Assembly: GCA_000171875.1 (NCBI GenBank)
Contig: ABHI01000002.1
Coordinates: 310,001-374,000 of the forward strand
Direction: 5' to 3'
Source: Flavobacteriales bacterium ALC-1
GTDB lineage: Bacteria; Bacteroidota; Bacteroidia; Flavobacteriales; Flavobacteriaceae
Length of the DNA stretch: 64,000 nt
The position numbers and the translations under genes were made by a program. How positions within the stretch are numbered: position 1 is the first letter of the stretch; every line of letters begins with the position of its first letter. The notes under the pieces are model-generated. The model was not told where the DNA came from. It was given only the letters and a program-made list of their open reading frames with translations, and did no database searches. Shown here piece by piece: positions 54,101 through 60,374 of this stretch.

Positions 54101-54211
54101 ATGGATAAGCGCATCGTAAGTCGTTTCTAATGTGAAGAAGATTGACGTACCATGAAATGCTATACCAATTAATAAAGCAGTAATTAAGTATTTATTTGAG
54201 GTGTTTTTCAT
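51122..54211 (-). CDS. Large polytopic membrane protein, GT-C-like (PTPS-related membrane family) with C-terminal soluble domains
   Basis: 1029 residues from ATG 54211 (KNTSNKYLITALLIGIAFHG). About ten N-terminal TM helices with a first extracytoplasmic loop holding acidic residue motif LETTYDALIHLFFADHYAMSW and SYPPLVHQ, as in GT-C glycosyltransferases that use polyprenyl-phosphate sugars. After further helices (near 545 and 605) come an NTF2-like segment (PENAIIAYYDALDFKAFEKAHSLI) and beta domains. An enzyme transferring sugar from a lipid carrier is the best guess. It is transcribed divergently from the receiver-GT2 gene. That gene's GT2 domain resembles synthases of just such lipid-linked mannose. 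Confidence 0.72.
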   Translation of the reverse strand: MKNTSNKYLITALLIGIAFHGTSIFFTLETTYDALIHLFFADHYAMSWFEPWNYKWYTGFTVMSYPPLVHQSIAALSLIGGLKFGMFTVALIGVVLFITGIYRFALLMTSNRIVAGYAAILAVFSSSFVETLHIFGQLPSIIGISVLMHALPEIYLWLKTGKKSYLATSLSLIAVTVTSHHVTPIFGMIFFIFPLIGMVIMDASRDSIGSIKAVTFKVFLNTFFKLFKRIISFGMLSLVIIIGCILPYWINSKNNPITQVPIPHGSRDNFLEITSSGLVFFLIPWGILLIVLPYIFYRYYSKRYLFFGLSLTILFVLGTGGTTPIPRLVLGETAFNILTLDRFTLWASIMSLPLFGEFVYRFVEGDLKTLIQAKFGAVYHRIAGGVLAGLFLFMTIFAMSLSYFKPSQPQQIKMLPIVNFLNQDQHDQWRYMTLGFGDQMAWLSAQTNAMSVDGNYHSARRLPELTTRPIERLENSKFKGVEGIGSLQQFLTTPEKYNFKYIFSNDKFYDPILYYCGWQRLRQLENGIMVWEKLNVPPLSSILPKEDVSTWQKILWGIVPFLTVLVAFILNIQLPLVRSLKTKSKITPAYLNFKNNYNQFSRGVLKLTHIWSIILALIICYGAYLFYIKNESHHSPENAIIAYYDALDFKAFEKAHSLINPKSDLPIAQYMLEISVTDGLLSSYAKLDAITTEIISQTDNLASLKVYTDWITPLEKIKKTDYKTVVKIAGKWYIEPEDIDLDLPPDQLYSSNTTNYFNQGRRRITTEQTHHEDVLKQPVLEILSAKLVKFENHYAIVGEVQNIDNVPSDVVLKGTLYNDDNKFLATYNAKYHLKHKLMPKEVSSFRINFEGIAWSKTQDSIPKTFNPDEFTPIEFEEQPTKFNLQAAGNVSGSDLFKSTTANITTIDDSYISGTLFNGGTEEVTIPQLLVSYYDENKTLVWVDHLFVKEGIRQQRLQSFKYPLLTNESIRIINNDMTNCFVNGLPNENIADKIVSDRILNHNNEELQTIDHPIFKFVKLEINTYIGNPN

Positions 54212-54275
54212 GTAAAACCTTGATATAACTATCAATGCTGTAAAGATATATAATTAAAATAGCGCTGTGATTTTT

Positions 54276-54341
54276 AATTATCTACAGAAATCTACCACTC
54301 GTCGACACTTGGTCTTGGGTTAAGCTAAATTTAGATTTTTG
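54276..54341 (+). promoter_or_regulatory. Regulatory site F: tandem half-sites in the divergent promoter region
   Basis: AATTATCTACA (54276) and ACTCGTCGACA (54297) are 21 bp apart. GATTTTTG (54334) is -7-like, 37 bp after the second. It lies between the GT-C-like operon (minus) and the receiver-GT2 operon (plus) and may affect both. Confidence 0.7.
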
Positions 54342-54394
54342 AGACGTCATCTCAAGTACTTTTGAACTGTAGATAACATTTTAAAACAACTATT

Positions 54395-55582
54395 ATGAAA
54401 GTTTTAGCGATAGACGATCAACAATTAGTATTACTTCCATTAGAAAAGCGATTAACAGTGCTTGGGTATGAGGTGAGAATTGAAACTGATGCAGCAAAAG
54501 GATTGGGTGCTTACGATACTTTTAAGCCAGATTTAGTTATTGTAGATGTTAATATGCCTTACGTTTCTGGTTTAGATGTAGTGAAGTATATAAGAACAAT
54601 TAAAAATTCTGAGACTCCAATAATGATTTTGTCAGGTAACACAAAAGACGAAACCATCACAGAGGCTTTTGATATAGGAATTAATGATTACATGAAGAAA
54701 CCATTAAGTCTTAATGAGATTTGTGCTAGAGTTAAAAATTTAATAGGATTACCGCAAACAGTGAATGCAGTAAAAAGTGATACTGACATCATGATTCAAC
54801 AACGTTGCGTTGGTGTTGTGATTCCATGTTATAACGAAGAAGAACGTTTATTAAGTGATGAGTTCTTAACGTATATAGATAAAAATTCAGGTTATCATCT
54901 ATGTTTCGTTAACGATGGAAGTAAAGACAAGACTTTAGAAGTACTTCATAAATTACAAAAAGGGAGAGAAGATTTCATCACAGTTTATGATTGTGAAAAA
55001 AACAGAGGTAAAGCAGAGGCTGTTCGTTTAGGTATGCTTTATATGGCAAAGAAAGAAGATTTAGATTACATCGGATTTTTAGATGCAGATTTGTCTACAG
55101 ACTTGGCTGATTTTGATGATTTAGTAAAAACAATAGAGAGCTCTGATTTTAAAATTGTAAGCGGATCTCGTATAGCAAGAATGGGAGCAAATATCACTAA
55201 AGAATCTGCAAGAAAAATTATAAGCTTAACCATCAACTTTATCATCAGAAAGATTTTATCAATGGACTTTAAAGACACACAATGTGGTGCTAAAATCTTT
55301 CATAAAGATGTTATTGCTATAGCATTTAAAGAAAAGTTTGTAACAAAATGGATTTTTGACGTAGAGATCTTTAAAAGAATGACCATTCATTTTGGTCTTA
55401 AAAAAGCGAAAGCAATGCTTTGCGAACAACCTTTAAAACGTTGGATACATGCAGATGGTTCTAAATTATCTATGAAAGATTCCGTTAAAATTGTTGGTCA
55501 GTTAGCACAGATTGCGTGGGTTTATAGATCAAAAAAAGCAGATTCTAAAACTGTGGTGTCAAATGAATTAGAAATCGCATAA
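54395..55582 (+). CDS. Response-regulator receiver fused to a DPM1-like GT2 glycosyltransferase
   Basis: 395 residues. Residues 1-120 are a complete receiver: D7-D8, phosphoacceptor Asp51 in LVIVDVNMPYVSG, Ser80 in ILSGN and Lys101/102 before Pro103. Residues 139-360 are a GT2 catalytic domain: VGVVIPCYNEEERL, FVNDGSKD, NRGKAEAVRLG, the metal-binding D230-A-D232 in GFLDADLSTDL, VSGSRI and DTQCGAKIF, all as in dolichol-phosphate-mannose or polyprenyl-phosphate-glucose synthases. There are no clear TM helices at the end. Receiver and enzyme in one chain imply direct phosphorylation control of sugar-lipid synthesis. Start is firm: the ATG opens the receiver beta strand. Confidence 0.9.
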   Translation: MKVLAIDDQQLVLLPLEKRLTVLGYEVRIETDAAKGLGAYDTFKPDLVIVDVNMPYVSGLDVVKYIRTIKNSETPIMILSGNTKDETITEAFDIGINDYMKKPLSLNEICARVKNLIGLPQTVNAVKSDTDIMIQQRCVGVVIPCYNEEERLLSDEFLTYIDKNSGYHLCFVNDGSKDKTLEVLHKLQKGREDFITVYDCEKNRGKAEAVRLGMLYMAKKEDLDYIGFLDADLSTDLADFDDLVKTIESSDFKIVSGSRIARMGANITKESARKIISLTINFIIRKILSMDFKDTQCGAKIFHKDVIAIAFKEKFVTKWIFDVEIFKRMTIHFGLKKAKAMLCEQPLKRWIHADGSKLSMKDSVKIVGQLAQIAWVYRSKKADSKTVVSNELEIA

Positions 55583-55609
55583 TCCATAATCAAAGTAAAA
55601 GACACTAAA

Positions 55610-56101
55610 ATGAAGATAGGTATCATCATAATATTTCATAATAATGAAACACAAATAGATAAGGACTTTCTTATTGAGCAAATTAATGCCTTTGAAACTA
55701 TAGAACTTTGTTTTGTGGACAATGATAGTAAAGATCAAACACTAAATTTATTACAAGAGATAAGAGAATCGTGTATATCACATGTCTCAATTGTAGAGGT
55801 AAAGAAAAACACATCAGAGGATGCAGCTAAGAGAGCAGGAGCACGATATATGTATAATCAATTTAATTTAAAGCATATTGGATTTGTAAATGTCGCTGAG
55901 CTACATAAAAAGGGACAACAGCTCAGTTCTATAATCAAAAATCTAAGTTTGAATAAAATAGAGGTTATAGATTTAAATTCAAGAATTATAGAAGAGCAAG
56001 ATGTAAAACGAACTTTTTTTAAGAGTATTTTTTCATTGGTTGATTATCTGAAAAATATAAAGACAAACAACACAACTAATAATCTAAATCCAAGCATTTA
56101 A
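55610..56101 (+). CDS. Truncated GT2-like protein
   Basis: 163 residues resembling only the first half of a GT-A glycosyltransferase: IGIIIIFHNNETQIDKDFLIEQI, ELCFVDNDSKDQTLNLLQEI and a segment matching the NRGKAEAVR region (KKNTSEDAAKRAGARYMY). The D-x-D metal site expected after the next strand reads FVNVAEL and is missing. It is therefore unlikely to be catalytic. It lies 27 bp after the receiver-GT2 gene and may be a degenerate copy of its GT2 domain or a regulatory partner. Confidence 0.7.
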   Translation: MKIGIIIIFHNNETQIDKDFLIEQINAFETIELCFVDNDSKDQTLNLLQEIRESCISHVSIVEVKKNTSEDAAKRAGARYMYNQFNLKHIGFVNVAELHKKGQQLSSIIKNLSLNKIEVIDLNSRIIEEQDVKRTFFKSIFSLVDYLKNIKTNNTTNNLNPSI

Positions 56102-56120
56102 TTTTTTAAAAAAAAGCATT

Positions 56121-57122
56121 ATGGAAGCATATCCAATAAAATTTAATCCAATACTTAAAGAGAAAATCTGGGGAGGCGAAAAACTGTCTAAGATTTTAAA
56201 TAAAAAATCAAATTCAAAACAAATTGGTGAGAGTTGGGAGATTTCTGGAGTAGATGATAATATTTCAGTCGTGTCTAACGGCTTTTATAAAGGAAAGACT
56301 TTAAATGATTTGATTACTACATATAAAAGCAAGTTTTTAGGTCAAGAAAATATAGTCACTTATGGAGATAATTTTCCTTTATTGATTAAGTTCTTAGATG
56401 CAAAAACAAATTTATCAGTACAAGTGCATCCAGATGATGAAATGGCTAGTGCTAAACACAATTCTTTTGGTAAAACAGAAATGTGGTACATCATGGATAG
56501 TGATAAGGATGCAGAAATTGTATTAGGATTAAAAGATAATAATACAGATAAGAATGTACTAAGTACTATTAATGCATCAAATGTAGATGCGATTTTTAAT
56601 ACTGAAAAAGTAAAACAAGGGGATAGTTATTTTATTCCTGCTGGTAAAATTCATGCTATTGGAGCTGGTATACTTGCAGCAGAAATTCAACAAACAAGTG
56701 ATATTACATATCGTGTTTATGATTGGGATAGAACAGATGATAACGGACAGCAAAGGGAATTACATACTGATTTAGCACAAAAAGCAACAAAGACCTTTTC
56801 TTCAAACGGTAAAAGTGATTATCATTTAGAACAAGATAAAACGAGCAATCTAGTGGACTGTAACTTTTTTACAACCAATATATTTGAAGTTAAAGGTCTT
56901 CAAAAAAGAGATTATAAGAATTTAGATAGTTTTATTATTTATATGTGTGTCCAAGGTCGGGCTGAAATTACCGTTAATAAGCATACCGAGTTTATTTCCG
57001 TTGGAGAAACAGTTTTAGTTCCAGCCGATAGTAAAGATGTTATATTCAATTCACAAGGATCTAAAATGCTTGAGGTTTATATAGACGCTAAAGATTCTGA
57101 ATTTAAAAAGTTAGCATCGTAA
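56121..57122 (+). CDS. manA: Mannose-6-phosphate isomerase, class I
   Basis: 333 residues of the short cupin type (Bacillus ManA-like). The zinc ligands are visible: His in QVHPDD, Glu in GKTEMWYIM and His in IPAGKIHAIG. EIQQTSDITYRVYDWDR is also characteristic. It interconverts fructose-6-phosphate and mannose-6-phosphate, the entry to GDP-mannose. It lies 19 bp after the truncated GT2 in the operon headed by the receiver-GT2, whose GT2 domain resembles mannosyl-phospholipid synthases. This suggests that the polymer of the locus contains mannose or a mannose-derived sugar. Confidence 0.92.
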   Translation: MEAYPIKFNPILKEKIWGGEKLSKILNKKSNSKQIGESWEISGVDDNISVVSNGFYKGKTLNDLITTYKSKFLGQENIVTYGDNFPLLIKFLDAKTNLSVQVHPDDEMASAKHNSFGKTEMWYIMDSDKDAEIVLGLKDNNTDKNVLSTINASNVDAIFNTEKVKQGDSYFIPAGKIHAIGAGILAAEIQQTSDITYRVYDWDRTDDNGQQRELHTDLAQKATKTFSSNGKSDYHLEQDKTSNLVDCNFFTTNIFEVKGLQKRDYKNLDSFIIYMCVQGRAEITVNKHTEFISVGETVLVPADSKDVIFNSQGSKMLEVYIDAKDSEFKKLAS

Positions 57123-57155
57123 ATCTTTTTTAAGCAAATAAGAGAAACCTATTAC

Positions 57156-57163
57156 TATATTTG
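57156..57163 (+). promoter_or_regulatory. -7 element for phnA
   Basis: TATATTTG, a perfect TAnnTTTG, 18 bp before the ATG at 57181. It separates this pair from the manA operon. Confidence 0.65.
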
Positions 57164-57180
57164 CTCATATTACTAATAAT

Positions 57181-57756
57181 ATGAGTTTAGAAAGAGAATT
57201 ACAAAAACGAAGTGGCTCTAGATGCGAGCTTTGCAATAGTGAAGAAAAACTATCTACCTATACAGTTCCAGATATAAAAGAAAACGGTTTAAAAACTGCT
57301 CTATATGCATGTAATATTTGTGCAGAACAGATGAATGATGCAGATCAAATAGGTGCCAATCATTGGAGATGTCTTAACGATAGTATGTGGAGTGAATATG
57401 ATGCTGTAAAGATTATGGCTTGGAGAATGCTAAACCGAATAAAAGCAGATTGGCCGCAAGATTTGTTGGGTATGATGTATCTTGAAGATGAAGTTTTAGA
57501 ATTAGCAAAAGCCTCAGGTGATGGTGAAGCAGATGGAAGCAAATTGATTCATAGAGATGTTAATGGCGTAATTTTAGAACATGGTGATTCTGTGGTATTG
57601 ATTAAAGACCTTAAGGTAAAAGGTTCTAGTATGGTAGCTAAGCAAGGCACAGCTGTTAGAAATATAAGGTTAGATCATGAAAATGAAACTTATATTGAAG
57701 GTAAAGTAGGACCAACTAGAATTGTAATTATTACAGCGTACGTTAAGAAAATATAA
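57181..57756 (+). CDS. PhnA-domain protein
   Basis: 191 residues. The N-terminal zinc ribbon has RCELCNSEE and YACNICAEQ (two C-x2-C pairs). The C-terminal PhnA domain begins LIHRDVNGVILEHGDSVVLIKDLKVKGSSMVAKQGTAVRNIRLDHENETYIEGKV. Despite the name, PhnA proteins are not needed for phosphonate use and their function is uncertain. It is followed after 1 bp by another small zinc-binding protein. Confidence 0.9.
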   Translation: MSLERELQKRSGSRCELCNSEEKLSTYTVPDIKENGLKTALYACNICAEQMNDADQIGANHWRCLNDSMWSEYDAVKIMAWRMLNRIKADWPQDLLGMMYLEDEVLELAKASGDGEADGSKLIHRDVNGVILEHGDSVVLIKDLKVKGSSMVAKQGTAVRNIRLDHENETYIEGKVGPTRIVIITAYVKKI

Positions 57757-57757
57757 T

Positions 57758-58018
57758 ATGTTAGAAGTTAGACCAACATGCGAAAACTGTAATAAGTCAT
57801 TGCCTTATAATTCTGAAGACGCAATGATTTGTACTTTTGAATGCACCTATTGTAAAGATTGTGTGGAGCTTTTAAAGCAAGTTTGTCCTAACTGTGGAGG
57901 TGGTTTTGAAAAACGACCAATACGACCAACACATCTGTTAGAAAAATACCCGGTTTCAAAAACTATTGTACATAAGCCAATAGATATAAAAGCACATATT
58001 AAGAAGCTCAATTCTTAG
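57758..58018 (+). CDS. DUF1272 small zinc-ribbon protein
   Basis: 86 residues. DUF1272 pattern: LEVRPTCENCNKSLPYNSEDAMICTFECTYCKDCVELLKQVCPNCGGGFEKRPIRP, with four C-x2-C-type pairs able to bind two zinc ions. Function unknown. It is read directly after the PhnA gene (stop and start 1 bp apart). Confidence 0.9.
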   Translation: MLEVRPTCENCNKSLPYNSEDAMICTFECTYCKDCVELLKQVCPNCGGGFEKRPIRPTHLLEKYPVSKTIVHKPIDIKAHIKKLNS

Positions 58019-58106
58019 GGATTTTTCTCACATTTTATAGTCTTAAAAACGTGTTGTTTATCGAAAAAAAAAACAGACTTCCCCTAATAATCTATTCAAA
58101 ATCACC

Positions 58107-58139
58107 ATTTATCGATTTTATATGTATCACTCAATGATA
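58107..58139 (+). promoter_or_regulatory. Possible weak copy of the tandem-repeat site
   Basis: ATTTATCGATT (58107) and ACTCAATGATA (58129) resemble the half-sites but are 22 bp apart, and no clear -7 element lies about 38 bp further on. The rest of the 214-bp gap before the second STAS gene shows nothing else certain. Confidence 0.3.
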
Positions 58140-58232
58140 TGTTCGATATTGAGCTCATCCCTCTAAATAATAGAACCCAATTTACTGATTAATAGCCCTG
58201 AATTAGTATGAACGTTTTTAACATTATTTATT

Positions 58233-58559
58233 ATGGATTTACAAATTACAAACTATAACAATCGTTATCAGATTAAAGGCTCTTTAAACAAAGTCAATCT
58301 GAAAACATTCAACAAACATTTCGCTAATATTTTTGACAAGTTAGATGAAATCCTATTGGATATTGAGCGTGTAGAAAGTATTGATAGAGCAGGTGTAATG
58401 GCTTTAGCTAGATTACATAATGAGTCTATTACCAAATCAAAACGATTATCCATTATTGGGTTAGGATGCAAAGAATTATACCAGCATTTTAAATCTGAAG
58501 AGCCCGTTCATGAAGTAGAACAAAATGTTATTGATACGAGTTCAATCGTAGCGGCTTAA
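58233..58559 (+). CDS. STAS-domain protein lacking the phosphorylatable serine
   Basis: 108 residues, a STAS domain like the one at 45489: LQITNYNNRYQIKGSLNKVNLKTFNKHF, EILLDIERVESIDRAGVMALARLHNES, RLSIIGLGCKELYQHF. The position of the regulatory serine (DTSGV in the other copy) reads DRAGV, so it cannot be phosphorylated there. It may act as a constitutively binding version or serve a structural role. Confidence 0.8.
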   Translation: MDLQITNYNNRYQIKGSLNKVNLKTFNKHFANIFDKLDEILLDIERVESIDRAGVMALARLHNESITKSKRLSIIGLGCKELYQHFKSEEPVHEVEQNVIDTSSIVAA

Positions 58560-58586
58560 AAAGATATTATATAAAGAATTTAATTT

Positions 58587-58642
58587 AAAGTGTTTCCAAA
58601 ATGTCTATGGTGATAGATAGATATTTTAGAGGCACTTTTTTA
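58587..58642 (+). terminator. Terminator after the second STAS gene
   Basis: A long imperfect hairpin: AAAGTGTTTCCAAAATGTCTAT opposed by ATAGATATTTTAGAGGCACTTT, followed by a T run. Confidence 0.75.
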
Positions 58643-58646
58643 TTTT

Positions 58647-59117
58647 TTAACAAGACATATCAGCAACAATCTTCCATTCACCATTTATTTTCTTAAAGAT
58701 AATTATGAAGACTCCGTCAGCATCACCAACCTCTCGCTTAAGATGATATTCTCCCATTACCCAATAGTTATCTCCTTCAATTTTAGAAACATCATTAATA
58801 ACAAAGTTTAGTGTGCCGCTTTCTGCTTTTGTAGGATACCCTTTTTTATAATTATCTAAGGTGTTTTGCCAGCCTTTGGTAAGTCCATTACTGCCATAAA
58901 ATTTAAGTGAATCACTTTTCCAATAACCCTTCATAAAACCTTCTAGGTTGTGATTGTTCCATGCGATTTCTTGTGCTTCCATTACTAATCGAATTCCTGC
59001 TTCTGCGTCAGAACGACTAGATGTAGTAAGGTTAGTATTATCTGTTGTGACATCTGCTTTTACACTAATACAGCTTACAAATAAGAATGCTAATACGATA
59101 CTATAAATAAATCTCAT
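58647..59117 (-). CDS. NTF2-like (SnoaL/DUF4440) lipoprotein
   Basis: 156 residues from ATG 59117, which gives the lipoprotein signal RFIYSIVLAFLFVSCISVK. The body is an NTF2-like fold: AEAGIRLVMEAQEIAWNNHNLEGFMKGYWKSDSLKFYGSNGLTKGWQNTLDNYKKGYP and the C-terminal GEYHLKREVGDADGVFIIIFKKINGEWKIVADMSC. The DGVFIIIFKKxNGEWKIVAD ending is typical of DUF4440. Members are often small-molecule binding or accessory proteins; function not known. Confidence 0.85.
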   Translation of the reverse strand: MRFIYSIVLAFLFVSCISVKADVTTDNTNLTTSSRSDAEAGIRLVMEAQEIAWNNHNLEGFMKGYWKSDSLKFYGSNGLTKGWQNTLDNYKKGYPTKAESGTLNFVINDVSKIEGDNYWVMGEYHLKREVGDADGVFIIIFKKINGEWKIVADMSC

Positions 59118-59159
59118 AAGGTTGGTTTTTAATTTCAACCTAAAAGTAAGAACTAAATA

Positions 59160-60260
59160 TTAAAGTATCCCTTTCTGCTTTTTTAAAAATGCATCAGCTT
59201 GATGTTGCATGAGTTCGCGTGCTTTCTTTCGCTTGTAATTCATTACGTCTTCTTCGTCTGCAATTTCAGTATAAACTTTATTATTGATGTCGTTATCCGT
59301 TTTAACAAGCAGTTTACGTTCAGCAACTTGCTGAGTTGTCCAAGATTTAATAGTCGTTTCTTGGTCTTGTAAACGATAATCGAACTCACCTTTTGGAGAT
59401 AATAGTTTCGCAATAATAGGAGACGTTTCAATGGCTAAGAATAATAAGAAAATAAAAAACGACGGTAACCAAGGCAATTTGCCCAAAGCATTTACACGCG
59501 CCATTAAACCATCAAAATTATCAATTACAGGTTGCGATTTGGTTACATTAGCGGCATAATCACCTTGTAGTGTTGCAATTTGAGTTTCTAAGGTTTCAAT
59601 TTTAACTTTATTATCTGTTTTTAATTGTTGTAATTCTGCTAAGCCAGCATCATGTTTCTCACGTTTTTCCTTATAAACGGGACCTTTTCCTAAAAGTTTG
59701 GTACCTGCTGTACCTTCAGCTTCAGAAATATAAGTGTCGTATAACGCATTAACTTCAGTTTCTTTAGTATCTATTTGAGATTGTAAGCCTAGTATTTGAC
59801 TTTCTAATTCTGCAATTTTAGGATTAAACTGTTCCGCAATCTGATTCTGATTCGCTAAGGTTAAATCATTTTTTTGTTCTAATAAAACCTGGTTAATTTC
59901 TTTTTCAAAAATCTTAAGTTCTAAAGGTTTAGAAATAACAACAGCAATGATTATCGCTAGGAATATTCTTGGTGTAGCTTGTAGAATTTCATCTAAGACA
60001 TTATCCCTTTTTTTAATTGTAGAAACAATGTAGCGATCTAAATTGAAAATAAGTAAACCCCAAATGAGTCCAAAAAATATGGACGAATACAGATTATCAA
60101 AAACGGTGTAAAGCGCATAGCTTGCGGCAATAGTTGCCATGAGAGCCGTAAAGAAAACAGTAGCGCCAATACCAGCATATTTATTTTGTTCACCAATAGA
60201 GCACTCATCTAAAATATCGGTATCTGCACCAGAACAAAGGATGAAGAATTGTTTAAGCAT
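59160..60260 (-). CDS. DUF4407 membrane coiled-coil protein
   Basis: 366 residues. After a short N-terminus (FFILCSGADTDILDECSIGEQNKYAGIG) come three TM helices (ATVFFTALMATIAASYALY, SIFFGLIWGLLIFNLDRYIV, RIFLAIIIAVVISKPL). A coiled coil of about 110 residues and a fourth TM helix (FFIFLLFLAIETSPIIAKLL) follow. All are marks of DUF4407. It is a cytoplasmic-membrane protein of unknown function. No partner gene is evident. Confidence 0.88.
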   Translation of the reverse strand: MLKQFFILCSGADTDILDECSIGEQNKYAGIGATVFFTALMATIAASYALYTVFDNLYSSIFFGLIWGLLIFNLDRYIVSTIKKRDNVLDEILQATPRIFLAIIIAVVISKPLELKIFEKEINQVLLEQKNDLTLANQNQIAEQFNPKIAELESQILGLQSQIDTKETEVNALYDTYISEAEGTAGTKLLGKGPVYKEKREKHDAGLAELQQLKTDNKVKIETLETQIATLQGDYAANVTKSQPVIDNFDGLMARVNALGKLPWLPSFFIFLLFLAIETSPIIAKLLSPKGEFDYRLQDQETTIKSWTTQQVAERKLLVKTDNDINNKVYTEIADEEDVMNYKRKKARELMQHQADAFLKKQKGIL

Positions 60261-60330
60261 AAGGTTTGATTTTTGATTGATTGTCTATTAGAACGCTAAA
60301 GTTGTCTATTTGTTACATGTTTTAATGAAA

Positions 60331-60353
60331 AAAGCCTCAAAAATTGAGGCTTT
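60331..60353 (-). terminator. Terminator after the large M56 protein gene
   Basis: AAAGCCTCAA and its perfect complement TTGAGGCTTT; on the minus strand a T run follows. It lies 21 bp after the stop codon at 60375. Confidence 0.9.
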
Positions 60354-60374
60354 AAATTAAAATATTCTATTTTT

